In this document: piece after piece, positions 1 through 8,357 of the stretch
Numbering within the stretch: the stretch's first letter is position 1
Layout of the letters: every line of letters begins with the position of its first letter
Source of the DNA: Bacteroidia bacterium
GTDB lineage: Bacteria; Bacteroidota; Bacteroidia; Bacteroidales; Azobacteroidaceae
Length of the DNA stretch: 28,714 nt
Assembly (NCBI GenBank): GCA_025999935.1
Contig: BNXY01000035.1
Span: 1 to 28,714, forward strand
Direction: 5' to 3'
Translations under genes and position numbers: made by a program
The notes under the pieces: generated by a model
Seen by the model: the letters and a program-made list of their open reading frames with translations, nothing else
What the model was told of the DNA's origin: nothing
Database searches by the model: none

Positions 1-662
1 GGTTTCTGCCGGAATGGCAGACTTTTTACGCTTAAAAACCCCACTTCAACACCGGATTTTTTCCCGGATTTGTGGGTGGGTATGCTCCGAATTATGCAAA
101 TGACCGTGATTTCATTGATGTAACTGTCCGGAATGTTTCCCCCGACAAGCTGGGTTAGCAAGGTAATGCCCCCCTGATAAATTACCAACGGAATGACGGA
201 AAACAATACCCCGATTCCCAATGCGGACGACAACAACAAGGATGAAAATCCATCCATCAACGATTTGGCTTTTAACAACTCCGAAATTTTTCCGGTAAGC
301 CCTTCTTCCACAGGGCCTAATATCGACATCGAACCCATGCAGAACAACAGAAATGCCGTTACTAAACCTTCAGTGAAATTTTCATTTCCCAACTTGAACT
401 TGTCCTTCAAATAATCGCCGAAACAATTCATCCGGTCATCTAATTTGAAAAATTCTCCCGTCAAACCACCGGCAATCAAACTCAGCACAACCAATAAGGG
501 CGCCGTTATTTTCATCGACATCTGAATCCCCAAAATGAGCGTAAATAGTCCGACCGCCTGAAAATAAATCGTGGTATATTTTTCGGGTAAGCCTTTCTTT
601 AACAGTAATCCCAAACTACTTCCGGCAACTACCGCCACTGCATTGATGAGTGTTCCTAACAT
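1..662 (-). CDS. DUF554 family membrane protein, C-terminus replaced; runs off left edge
   Basis: The ATG is at 660-662 and the frame stays open to base 1, so no stop is seen. The first ~187 residues read as a typical DUF554 (YdfK-like) integral membrane protein: N-terminus MLGTLINAVAVVAGSSLG, then hydrophobic segments, the motif GLVTAFLLFCMGSMSILGP, then KSLMDGFSSLLLSSALGIGV and IPLVIYQGGITLL. Family members (about 230 residues) continue after the I-N-E-[IL]-T motif with a Gly-rich hydrophobic last helix. Here, after INEITVI (codons 99-119), the frame turns into basic, polar sequence (SIPTHKSGKKSGVEVGF) unlike the family in any of the three frames. The gene therefore looks truncated, with unrelated DNA fused at about base 100. 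It starts 17 bases after the topA stop and is probably co-transcribed with it. The function of the family is unknown; it may be a transporter. Confidence 0.75.
   Translation of the reverse strand, partial: MLGTLINAVAVVAGSSLGLLLKKGLPEKYTTIYFQAVGLFTLILGIQMSMKITAPLLVVLSLIAGGLTGEFFKLDDRMNCFGDYLKDKFKLGNENFTEGLVTAFLLFCMGSMSILGPVEEGLTGKISELLKAKSLMDGFSSLLLSSALGIGVLFSVIPLVIYQGGITLLTQLVGGNIPDSYINEITVICIIRSIPTHKSGKKSGVEVGFLSVKSLPFRQK
5..27 (+). terminator. Hairpin with T-run, terminator-like on the plus strand
   Basis: A perfect 6-bp inverted repeat TCTGCC/GGCAGA (5-10 and 16-21) with a 5-base loop is followed by CTTTTT (22-27). This has the shape of a short intrinsic terminator for a plus-strand transcript entering from outside the window. 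It lies inside the unnatural tail of the DUF554 reading frame, which supports that tail not being real coding sequence. The stem is short, so the call is tentative. Confidence 0.35.
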
Positions 663-679
663 AAGATACCCATTTTGAT

Positions 680-3103
680 TTATTTCTTTTTCGCTGTAAC
701 CTTCTTTTTCGTTGAAGCTTTCTTTGTTGCTGTTTTTTTCTTAATGCTACTGCTTTCCGTCTTCGCTTTTGTACTGCTACTTGTTAGTTTTGCTACTTTC
801 CCCCTTGCCGGTTTTTCCGGCGCCTCTTTGATAATCTTCATGGCCTCATCAAAAGAAAGCTCTGCTGGAACAAGCCCTTTTGGAATTTTGTAATTGGCTT
901 TATCGTAAGTGATATAAGGGCCAAACCGGCCGTTCAGAATTTGCAATTTCTCATCTTCCGGAAAAGATTTGATGTATTTGTTGGCTTCCTTTACTTTTTT
1001 CTCTGCAATCAACTTTTCGGCTTCTGCAAGCGTGATGTAATACGGATTGTATTCCTTGGGAATCGTGACGAAGAGGCTGTTGAATTTTAGGTAAGGCCCA
1101 AACCGGCCAATGGCGGCCGTTACCGGTTTTCCTTCCAATTCGCCTACCATCCGCGGAAGGTCGAACAAGCGCAAAGCTTCGTCCAACGTGATTGTTTCAA
1201 TGGATTGTCCTTTGGATAAGGAAGTGAAACGCGGTTTTTCTTCATCTTCCGCCGAACCGATTTGTACGAATGGCCCGAACCGGCCAATTTTCACGGATAC
1301 CGGTTTGCCGGATTGCGGATCTGTGCCCAGCGCTCTTTCGCCGACTTTCAATTCCGATTTGGCGGCGGCTACTGCCAAAACCACCGGATGAAATAAATTG
1401 TAGAATTTGTGAAGTGTTTCTGTCCAAAGTTGTTCTCCGTCGGCTACGCGGTCAAATTCTTTTTCTATATCGGCTGTAAAATTGTAATTCAAGACTGTTG
1501 GAAATTTTTCTGTCAGGAAATCGTTGACGATAATTCCCGAATCGGTAGGCAACAATTTATTCTTGTCGGCGCCGATGAGTTCCGTTTTCACTTTTTTACC
1601 GATGGCTTTATTTTTAAGCGTAAGTGTGATAAACGATTTGCTTTCGCCTTCCTTGTTACCTTTGACAACGTATCCGCGTTGCTGGATGGTCGAAATCGTT
1701 GGCGCATAAGTGGAAGGCCGTCCGATACCCAATTCCTCCATTTTGCGGACGAGGCTGGCTTCTGTGTAGCGGAAAGGTTTTTGCGTAAGCCGTTCATTGG
1801 CGGTTACTTCCGATAAACTCAATTTTTCGTTTACCTGCATAGGCGGAAGGATAACATCTTGGTTTTCATCCGTAATCTCATCGTCGTTGTCTTCCATATA
1901 TACCCGTAGAAATCCGTCGAATTTGATGACTTCGCCGTTCACAAGGAATTTTTCGTTGGCATTTTTGCTGATGCCGATGGTAACGGTTGTCCGTTCCAAT
2001 TCGGCGTCGGCCATTTGGGATGCGACAGCCCGTTTCCAGATAAGTTCGTAAAGTTTTTGTTCTTGTGCGGTCGCTTTGACCGTACGGTTATTGAAATAAG
2101 AAGGGCGGATGGCCTCGTGGGCTTCCTGCGCTCCTTTGGTTTTCGCGTGATATTGGCGGATTTTTACATAATCGTTGCCAAATTCGCTTTCGATTTCCTT
2201 TTTTGCCGCATTCAATGCAAGGGTTGACAGATTCAAAGAGTCTGTACGCATGTAAGTAATTAATCCGGCTTCGTACAATTTTTGGGCGACCGACATGGTC
2301 TGACCTACGGAGAATCCGATTTTGCGGGCGGCTTCCTGTTGTAGGGTAGAGGTGGTAAAAGGGGGCGCCGGCGATTTTTTACCCGGTCGCGTGTTGATGT
2401 CTTCAATCGTAAAAGTGGCGTCTTTCAGACTTTCCAAGAAAGCGTAAGCTTCCGCTTCCGAAGAGAAGCGTTTGTTGAGTTCCGATTTCAGCGAAGTTCC
2501 GTCCGGAAGAATAAAAACGGCGGTTACCTTGAAATAGGCTTCCGAATTGAATTGGTTGATTTCCCGTTCCCGCTCCACAATCAGCCGGACGGCCACAGAT
2601 TGCACACGGCCTGCCGAGAGGGAAGGCATGATTTTTTTCCAGAGGATGGGCGAAAGTTCAAAGCCTACAATCCGGTCAAGCACCCGGCGCGCCTGTTGTG
2701 CATTTACCAAGTTCAAATCAATATCCCGCGGCTGTTCGATAGCGTTGAGGATAGCATTTTTGGTAATTTCGTGAAAAACAATCCGTTTCGATTCGTTTTT
2801 ATCCAAACCGAGTACTTCGTAAAGGTGCCAGGCAATGGCTTCTCCTTCACGGTCTTCATCAGACGCCAACCAAACCGTTTGCGCCTCTTTGGCGGCTTTT
2901 TTAAGCGTTTTTACTATTTCAACCTTGTCAGGCGAAACGACATAATTAGGCGTGAAGTTATTATTTACATCCACTCCCAAACCTTTTTCTATCAAATCAC
3001 GGATGTGACCATAACTTGAAAGTACCTTATAGTCAGCGCCTAAGAATTTTTCAATAGTTTTGGCTTTTGCCGGCGACTCAACAATTACGAGATTTTTTTG
3101 CAT
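680..3103 (-). CDS. topA: DNA topoisomerase I (type IA)
   Basis: This enzyme relaxes negatively supercoiled DNA by cutting and resealing one strand through a tyrosyl-DNA link. The 807-residue protein starts with the Toprim domain (MQKNLVIVESPAKAKTIEKFL; acidic motif DEDREGEA at 82-89). The catalytic tyrosine is Tyr284 in LITYMRTDS. The region SAGRVQSVAVRLIVERE (163-179) is the usual type IA core. In place of zinc-finger Cys clusters, the C-terminus carries three or four Toprim-C repeats of the G-R-F-G-P-[FY] type (IGRFGPFVQIG, IGRFGPYLKF, LNGRFGPYITY) and a Lys/Ser/Thr-rich basic tail of about 45 residues. This architecture is normal for Bacteroidota TopA. It lies downstream of the barrel protein gene (40-base gap) with its own -7 box, and the DUF554 gene follows 17 bases after its stop. 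The call is secure. Confidence 0.98.
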   Translation of the reverse strand: MQKNLVIVESPAKAKTIEKFLGADYKVLSSYGHIRDLIEKGLGVDVNNNFTPNYVVSPDKVEIVKTLKKAAKEAQTVWLASDEDREGEAIAWHLYEVLGLDKNESKRIVFHEITKNAILNAIEQPRDIDLNLVNAQQARRVLDRIVGFELSPILWKKIMPSLSAGRVQSVAVRLIVEREREINQFNSEAYFKVTAVFILPDGTSLKSELNKRFSSEAEAYAFLESLKDATFTIEDINTRPGKKSPAPPFTTSTLQQEAARKIGFSVGQTMSVAQKLYEAGLITYMRTDSLNLSTLALNAAKKEIESEFGNDYVKIRQYHAKTKGAQEAHEAIRPSYFNNRTVKATAQEQKLYELIWKRAVASQMADAELERTTVTIGISKNANEKFLVNGEVIKFDGFLRVYMEDNDDEITDENQDVILPPMQVNEKLSLSEVTANERLTQKPFRYTEASLVRKMEELGIGRPSTYAPTISTIQQRGYVVKGNKEGESKSFITLTLKNKAIGKKVKTELIGADKNKLLPTDSGIIVNDFLTEKFPTVLNYNFTADIEKEFDRVADGEQLWTETLHKFYNLFHPVVLAVAAAKSELKVGERALGTDPQSGKPVSVKIGRFGPFVQIGSAEDEEKPRFTSLSKGQSIETITLDEALRLFDLPRMVGELEGKPVTAAIGRFGPYLKFNSLFVTIPKEYNPYYITLAEAEKLIAEKKVKEANKYIKSFPEDEKLQILNGRFGPYITYDKANYKIPKGLVPAELSFDEAMKIIKEAPEKPARGKVAKLTSSSTKAKTESSSIKKKTATKKASTKKKVTAKKK

Positions 3104-3127
3104 ATTTTATCAATCTTTTTAAGCCCG

Positions 3128-3135
3128 CAAAGATA
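3128..3135 (-). promoter_or_regulatory. Probable topA promoter -7 box (TATCTTTG)
   Basis: Read on the minus strand, TATCTTTG matches the Bacteroidota -7 consensus TAnnTTTG exactly and ends 24 bases before the topA ATG. A TTTTG run (3150-3154) upstream is spaced 14 bases away, shorter than the usual 19-22, so the -33 element is uncertain. The box sits just after the stop codon of the upstream barrel gene, so topA can probably be transcribed independently. Confidence 0.55.
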
Positions 3136-3143
3136 ATAAAAAT

Positions 3144-4946
3144 TTAAAACAAAACGTTTATTCCCGCCATAATGTTGAAATTTTGTGCCGGATAACCATA
3201 CCAAATATCATATTTCCGGAATAAAAGGTTGTTGGTTGACAGATAGGTCGAGAAATATTTATTGATGGAATAGGTGGCTTTTAATGACAAATCATGAATG
3301 TTTTTCATATCAACAATTTCCGGCAATGAAATGGTGCTGTAAAGAGGATTGATTACAGGAACTGATGTTTTCCGCCCAAATTCTCCGTGATACATTAAAT
3401 TGAATTTTAATGGAACGGATGCAATGCGATAAGCCATATTCAAATCGGTTACAAAATTGGGCTTGCTCCAAGCTTGCTGATAATCCGAAGAGCTTTCATC
3501 ATCTGATTTGATGTCCCATTTATAATAAACGCCTTTCAAATCTATCTCAAAAATATCTTGAAATGTGTATTTTATATTACCGCCTGCTTTGATTGTATGG
3601 GCGTCTGCAAAGTAAGCATCAGATGCTGTTCCATACAAAGTATGAGTATCTAAACCCCAAAATGGAACGAAAAAATGTTCATCCATCGTTATTTTATATC
3701 CACCGAAAATATTCACGCTAAAATTGCGTAAGGGTAAAAATTTAATACCTGCCGTTCCGTCCAAAGGCGTCCGTGAATCCCATAATCTAAACCATGGATG
3801 TGTGTATCTGTTCTCGTAAAAGGAATTATACCGGCTGTTGTCTTTTCTTCCGCCGTCGGCCATTAAATAAAAAAGGAATTGATCGCTTGGGTAATAGTTG
3901 AATCGAATCGTTGGTGCGCCGACTACTTTTTTTCGTCCGCCAAATTCGACATCCACTTTACCGCCCACGAACAAGTCCAAGTTATCGCCCTCTAAATAAA
4001 AATAGGGATTTAATGAAAGCGCGGAATAATTGGAATTGCCTGTGATATTAGAATCATCCTGTATGGAGGAATACGAATAGTTTTTGAAAAATCCTGCAAA
4101 TCCGCTCCCCATGGTTGAATTGAAATTTTTGTGGAAATCCCAATCAAATAAAATCCGGTTTTCTTTTTCTCCTGTTTCATCTACCGTAGCGCCGTATTTT
4201 TGTTTAAAGAGCGTGTAAGTTGCATTGACCTTGTAATTTGTCTTATTGGCTTCGTCCGAAGAAATTCCCGCGTGCGCTTCAAACAAATTGTTTGCCTGAT
4301 TCGGATAAGTATTTATTTCATATCCATAATCGTATGGAGGCGGATAGGTGGATGAGGACAAAATTTTCAAATAATTGTTAGATAATCCCGAATAATTAAA
4401 ATCGGAATAAGTATATTTGGCGTCCAAATTCAATTTGACAGTTTCAAAATCGTGCTGAAAATTGAGTCCGCCCCAAGTATCATTGATTTTGAATTTTTGC
4501 TTTTCGTCAATTTGCAGATTCGTCAATTTGCTATTGCTCGAACGGTGCGAGGCGAAAATACCCAAATGGTCTTTGCCGGAGTTCAGGATTTGATACCCTA
4601 AATCGGCGTTGACATCCACCAAGGTGCTTACTCCGGCCGTTAGGTATCCCCTGTATTTGGAATAATCCAAATCGGAAAGGTAAGCCTTTGGTTTCAAGTA
4701 AGTCAGCCCCGATTGCACCTCGTAAGGAACGGCGTAATTGGAAAATTCCACCTTGGATTTGGGCGGCTGCGGTTCCCGCAATTCCGGAAGCTGATTCAAT
4801 TTGGCCGCATCCTGAATGGTCGGGTTGTATTCTTTTTCCAAAGTCATCTCGCGATTCACGGAAGCGGAATCTTTCTTTGCGGTTTGCTGCGCCTGTGCAG
4901 GGAGTAAAAAACAAACCGAAATAATAGCTAAATATAACTGTTTCAT
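3144..4946 (-). CDS. Outer-membrane beta-barrel protein (TonB-receptor-like barrel, no plug seen)
   Basis: The 600-residue protein has a clear Sec signal peptide (MKQLYLAIISVCFLLPAQAQ). A polar, Pro-rich stretch (residues ~25-80) follows. The rest is dominated by alternating aromatic/polar beta-strand sequence rich in Tyr, Asn, Asp and Gly (for example YKVNATYTLFKQKYGATVDE and NIKYTFQDIFEIDLKGVYYKW). The protein ends in NIMAGINVLF, and a terminal Phe is the usual signature of BAM-inserted barrels. No TonB box, plug domain or carboxypeptidase-like domain is visible, so it is not a classical SusC receptor. The gene follows the large TPR-protein gene by 92 bases, in a pairing that suggests a periplasmic TPR partner and a barrel acting together in the envelope. 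Its substrate is unknown. Confidence 0.8.
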   Translation of the reverse strand: MKQLYLAIISVCFLLPAQAQQTAKKDSASVNREMTLEKEYNPTIQDAAKLNQLPELREPQPPKSKVEFSNYAVPYEVQSGLTYLKPKAYLSDLDYSKYRGYLTAGVSTLVDVNADLGYQILNSGKDHLGIFASHRSSNSKLTNLQIDEKQKFKINDTWGGLNFQHDFETVKLNLDAKYTYSDFNYSGLSNNYLKILSSSTYPPPYDYGYEINTYPNQANNLFEAHAGISSDEANKTNYKVNATYTLFKQKYGATVDETGEKENRILFDWDFHKNFNSTMGSGFAGFFKNYSYSSIQDDSNITGNSNYSALSLNPYFYLEGDNLDLFVGGKVDVEFGGRKKVVGAPTIRFNYYPSDQFLFYLMADGGRKDNSRYNSFYENRYTHPWFRLWDSRTPLDGTAGIKFLPLRNFSVNIFGGYKITMDEHFFVPFWGLDTHTLYGTASDAYFADAHTIKAGGNIKYTFQDIFEIDLKGVYYKWDIKSDDESSSDYQQAWSKPNFVTDLNMAYRIASVPLKFNLMYHGEFGRKTSVPVINPLYSTISLPEIVDMKNIHDLSLKATYSINKYFSTYLSTNNLLFRKYDIWYGYPAQNFNIMAGINVLF

Positions 4947-4978
4947 GTGTAATTAATTTATTTTTTATGGTCACATGG

Positions 4979-5026
4979 AACCCGCAACAATTTCATGCTC
5001 TTTGGCGCAACTTTTGCATGCGGGTT
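4979..5026 (-). other. Nested inverted repeat in the leader of the barrel gene
   Basis: AACCCGCA (4979-4986) and TGCGGGTT (5019-5026) form a perfect 8-bp inverted repeat. On the minus-strand RNA an alternative nested fold pairs AACCCG with CGGGTT and an inner CATGC with GCATG around a 17-base loop. It begins 13 bases after the TPR-gene stop and ends about 33 bases before the barrel start. No T-run follows on either side, so it is not a standard terminator. A processing, stabilising or translational control hairpin within a two-gene mRNA is possible. Confidence 0.5.
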
Positions 5027-5038
5027 TCATAGATATAA

Positions 5039-8029
5039 TCATAATTTTACTAAACGACTGTTGATTCTCTCTTGAATATCATCATTTTTATGGGTATAAT
5101 TGTTTTGCAGACTTTCCAAATATTGTTTCGACTGTAATTTATCTCCTTCGGAAGCGTAAATGTCCGACATCAGGATAAAGCTACGCGCCAGCCAATAAGC
5201 GTGGGGTGTGCCTTGCTTGATATAATCCTGAACCAAGTCTTTGGCTTTGTTCGCCTGCTTGTTGTCGAAATAATATTGCGCCAATAAATATTTGGCTTCC
5301 GCTCCGAAAACAGTTCGCGTATCTTTTGCTAAATCTTGCAAGTCTTTTTCTGCAAGCGCTTTTTCGTTCAATTCCAAGAGCGCTTTTGCGCGGAAATATT
5401 TGGCTTCTTCCACAACGGACGGGTCGGCGTTTTCGCTTTGCAGCAACAGATTGGCTGCGGTCACTACCGGTGTCGGCTTGTTTAATTTCGTTGCTGAGCG
5501 GATGATACCCAAAGAACCATTCTCGCGATTTCGCTTGTTTTCCGCCGTATTTTGCAAGCGTTCGTAAGAACTCAAAGCATTGTCGTATTCTCCATCGTTG
5601 TATTGCAATTCCGCCAAATGGGCTACGGATTCCTCCGTGAATCGGTTGTTTCCGGCTTGTAGCACTTTTTCAAATTCTTGCTTTGCCTGAGGATATTTTT
5701 TATCCATGTAATACGTTTGTCCCAGATAGTAATGGGCATTCGTACTGAAAGCGCCGTTTGGAAACGATTGTAAGTATTGGATCAAAGCGGTTTGCGCCTG
5801 TTTTACATCATCGCGCATGAAAAAGCGTTCGGCGGCTAAGTAGGTCAACGAATCCTGTTCGGTAATATCGAAACGGACGGAACCGCCCAAGGATTTCACA
5901 TAATCGGCATATCCGCTCACATCATTCAAATCGAAATAAACGGATTTCAAATCTTGTACGGCCATTTTGGCCTCTTCGCTACCCGGATATTTTTCAACCA
6001 CTTTTTTATACGCCTGAGCGGAATTTTTAGGTTGATTATCATTGAAATAGAGTAAGCCGATTTGCAGACCGGCTTTCCGGGCATTGCCGCTTTCCGGGAA
6101 ACGGTCCCATAAACTTTGATAGGTTTCGATGGCAGCCGTATTGTTTTCCATCAAAACATACGTGCGGCCTTTTTCATATAAAGCATCGGTCAGGTAAGTC
6201 GATTGCGGATAATCGGCGATTAACTTATCCATTTGCACGATTTTTCCCCGGTAATCCTTTTGCAAGCCCATGACGTATCCTTTCTGGAACAAGGCATAAT
6301 CGCCCATCGAAGGAGAAATGGATACGGCTTGGTTGTAGGCATTTTCCGCATCATTGAATTGCCGGTTGAAGAAATAGCAGTCGCCCAAGCGAGCGTAAGC
6401 ATCTGCCAGCGTATTTGTTTTGCTTTTCTCCTGTCCGATGAAACGGCGAAATTCACCCTCTGCCGTTTTGTATTGTTGCTGGTTGAAAGCGCAATAAGCC
6501 AAGTTATAAATAGCCAATGACGGCAGATTGCCCGATTTGTTTCCGGTGTTCAGATAAGCCCGGTAATCGCTTGCCGCTTTGGCATAATCGCCTTTTTTAT
6601 AATACGATTCGCCTCGCCAGTAAACCGCTTCGTTTTTTTCATTCACGGCATAATTTCCGGCGACTATCGACTTGGTAAACTGGTCGATGGCTCCATCGTA
6701 ATTTGCATTGGTAAAATAAACCGTTCCCAGATAATAATAGATTTTTTGCTTGGCTTCCAATATCTTACTGCCCGGATTTTTGATTTTGGCAATGGATGTC
6801 AGCGCCGTATCGTAGTTTTTGGTGGTCAGGTACACATCGACCAAAGCATCATTTACCTTGTCGGTATAAATGGAGTTGGGATAAGTGTTGAGGAAATTTT
6901 CCAATACGGTAACCGATTCTCCGAAAGCCGAAACCGAATTTTGATGCAGCAACATGGCATAATTATACAAAGCCGCTTCTTTGGCTTGCGGGTCGAAATC
7001 CAATCTCGAAGCCGATTGGAAAGCCATAAGGGCGTTGTTTGTGTCCGCCTTATTTAAATAGGATTGACCTAAATATAAATAGGTGTTTTGTCCCAAGGCG
7101 TTGTTTCCCGGATTACTAAGGCTCAAATATTTGACGGCATTCGTATAATCTTTTTGGAAATAATAAGATAGCCCCAGAATATACAAATCTTCCTGCGCCG
7201 GATTATGGGTCGAAGATACAGACTGATTCAGAAATTGAATGGTTTTCGGATAATCCAATTCGTGGTAGTAGGATAGACCGACTATCCGGTTTATTTCCGT
7301 ATTGTATCCATTTGCAGGATAAGTGTTTAAAAGATTTGTTCCTTCGCTGATGGTTTGCGCGTACCGTCCCTGGGCAAAATTGATTTGAGTCAGGTAATAC
7401 AACACATCCGGTTTAAATGCCGCTTGGTCTTTGATTTGGTTGAACAAAGGAAGCGCCTGTTTGTAGTCGCCTTCGGTGTAAAAGAGGTAAGCCAGATAGA
7501 AAGTGGAAGAAGCGCGGTAAGTCGAACTGTTGTTTTTCAGCAGGGAAAACAAGCGTTTGGCTTCTGATTTCGAACCGGTTTCCAAATAAGACAACCCCAT
7601 GCGGTAGGCATAATCCTCCTGCTGTTGGTCGGAAAGATTATCCAACTCCGCCTGACTGAACCAATAGATGGCTATCTGGTATTCTTTTTCGGCAAAATGG
7701 GTGGAGCCAATCATAAAACAAGCTTCGTCGCGGTGGATGGATACCGGATATTTGTCCAAATAATATTTCAATTCGAGGCCTGCGTTCCCTTTTTTCGTAT
7801 AAAAACCGGAAGCAGCCAACAGAAAATCCGCTTCCTGAATCAAATTGGGGTCGGTAGCCGTTTTCTTGTATTCCAATATCTTTTCCGTACATCCGGCGTA
7901 ATTTTGGTTGTCGTACATATACTTTCCTTCATGGAAAAGCCGGTCAGGGGAAATGAAACTCGCCGAACGCTGAGCAGATAAAATCTGCAAGAAACACACA
8001 CAGCATAAAAGAGAAAAAATCTTTTTCAT
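5039..8029 (-). CDS. Large secreted TPR-repeat protein
   Basis: The 996-residue protein starts with a Sec signal peptide (MKKIFSLLCCVCFLQILSAQ). Almost the whole mature chain consists of tetratricopeptide-type helical pairs, recognisable from spaced signatures such as YYLGTVYFTNANYDGAIDQF, YWRGESYYKKGDYAKAASDY, YARLGDCYFFNRQFNDAENA and YYLGQTYYMDKKYPQAKQEF. No enzymatic motif is visible. Such proteins are periplasmic scaffolds. The next gene downstream encodes an outer-membrane barrel, which makes a role in envelope assembly or barrel-associated complex formation plausible. This is inference from neighbourhood only. A good TAnnTTTG promoter lies 25 bases upstream of the ATG, making this the likely first gene of a TPR-barrel(-topA-DUF554) transcription unit. 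Confidence 0.9.
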   Translation of the reverse strand: MKKIFSLLCCVCFLQILSAQRSASFISPDRLFHEGKYMYDNQNYAGCTEKILEYKKTATDPNLIQEADFLLAASGFYTKKGNAGLELKYYLDKYPVSIHRDEACFMIGSTHFAEKEYQIAIYWFSQAELDNLSDQQQEDYAYRMGLSYLETGSKSEAKRLFSLLKNNSSTYRASSTFYLAYLFYTEGDYKQALPLFNQIKDQAAFKPDVLYYLTQINFAQGRYAQTISEGTNLLNTYPANGYNTEINRIVGLSYYHELDYPKTIQFLNQSVSSTHNPAQEDLYILGLSYYFQKDYTNAVKYLSLSNPGNNALGQNTYLYLGQSYLNKADTNNALMAFQSASRLDFDPQAKEAALYNYAMLLHQNSVSAFGESVTVLENFLNTYPNSIYTDKVNDALVDVYLTTKNYDTALTSIAKIKNPGSKILEAKQKIYYYLGTVYFTNANYDGAIDQFTKSIVAGNYAVNEKNEAVYWRGESYYKKGDYAKAASDYRAYLNTGNKSGNLPSLAIYNLAYCAFNQQQYKTAEGEFRRFIGQEKSKTNTLADAYARLGDCYFFNRQFNDAENAYNQAVSISPSMGDYALFQKGYVMGLQKDYRGKIVQMDKLIADYPQSTYLTDALYEKGRTYVLMENNTAAIETYQSLWDRFPESGNARKAGLQIGLLYFNDNQPKNSAQAYKKVVEKYPGSEEAKMAVQDLKSVYFDLNDVSGYADYVKSLGGSVRFDITEQDSLTYLAAERFFMRDDVKQAQTALIQYLQSFPNGAFSTNAHYYLGQTYYMDKKYPQAKQEFEKVLQAGNNRFTEESVAHLAELQYNDGEYDNALSSYERLQNTAENKRNRENGSLGIIRSATKLNKPTPVVTAANLLLQSENADPSVVEEAKYFRAKALLELNEKALAEKDLQDLAKDTRTVFGAEAKYLLAQYYFDNKQANKAKDLVQDYIKQGTPHAYWLARSFILMSDIYASEGDKLQSKQYLESLQNNYTHKNDDIQERINSRLVKL

Positions 8030-8053
8030 AATTCTTTACATTGAAAAGTTGGA

Positions 8054-8087
8054 CAAAGATAATGAATTTAGCGAATATGAAAGCAAA
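8054..8087 (-). promoter_or_regulatory. Promoter for the TPR-protein gene
   Basis: On the minus strand, TTTG (8084-8087) is followed after 22 bases by TATCTTTG (8054-8061), a perfect Bacteroidota -7 box. The box ends 24 bases before the ATG at 8029. Spacing is at the long end of the usual range. Confidence 0.65.
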
Positions 8088-8110
8088 AAAGGCTTAAATA
8101 TACGCTTAAA

Positions 8111-8130
8111 AATACCATGATTGTGGTATT
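8111..8130. repeat. Perfect 7-bp dyad between divergent promoters
   Basis: AATACCA (8111-8117), a 6-base spacer, then TGGTATT (8124-8130). It touches the likely -33 region of the plus-strand promoter that would drive the candidate small RNA and lies 24 bases upstream of the minus-strand TPR-gene -33. This is a reasonable operator position, with no recognised regulator. Confidence 0.4.
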
Positions 8131-8159
8131 GCGACATTTTTTTAATACCCTTACCTTTG
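8128..8159 (+). promoter_or_regulatory. Promoter for the candidate small RNA
   Basis: On the plus strand ATTG (8128-8131) is followed after 20 bases by TACCTTTG (8152-8159), matching TTTG-N19-21-TAnnTTTG with one mismatch in the -33 part. No protein gene follows on this strand before 12446, so any transcript would be non-coding. It is divergent from the TPR-gene promoter. Confidence 0.5.
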
Positions 8160-8165
8160 CGGCAG

Positions 8166-8287
8166 TTAAGTTATTAAAAATAGAAAAACAGTTACAGGCA
8201 AAAAGATTGCATTAAGTGACAAATTGATTACATCGGTTAATGGTATTTTTGTGGAAACGTCTGTTCGTGATGAATAGGCGTTTTTTT
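8166..8287 (+). ncRNA. Candidate orphan small RNA (~120 nt)
   Basis: The stretch between a good -7 box (8152-8159) and a strong intrinsic terminator (8255-8287) contains no convincing reading frame and lies in a 328-base gene-free interval. The expected start is about 7 bases after the -7 box, giving an RNA of roughly 120 nt. I compared it by eye with what I know of 6S, SRP and tmRNA cores and recognise none of them. Identity and conservation are unknown; the call rests only on promoter plus terminator geometry. Confidence 0.4.
8255..8287 (+). terminator. Intrinsic terminator of the candidate small RNA
   Basis: AAACGTCT (8255-8262) pairs with AGGCGTTT (8276-8283) over 8 positions, one of them G-U. 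TTC/GAA in the loop can add three pairs. A run of seven T (8281-8287) completes the terminator on the plus strand. No plus-strand protein gene ends here. Confidence 0.65.
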
Positions 8288-8357
8288 GCTCTCGTTTATA
8301 GATTTTCTAAAATAATCAGGGTCAACGCATAAAAAATAAAAAAACAACGCAAGCAAT

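Noticed and set aside
193..414. Asn-rich 73-codon plus-strand frame
   Set aside because: It lies opposite the well-conserved part of the DUF554 gene and is low-complexity shadow sequence.
675..893. Phe/Val-rich open frame on the plus strand
   Set aside because: It is the mirror of the Lys/Thr-rich C-terminal tail of topA and has no family features.
8288..8357. Terminator for the ferredoxin gene
   Set aside because: A+T-rich runs and two short direct repeats are present, but no hairpin followed by T on the minus strand.
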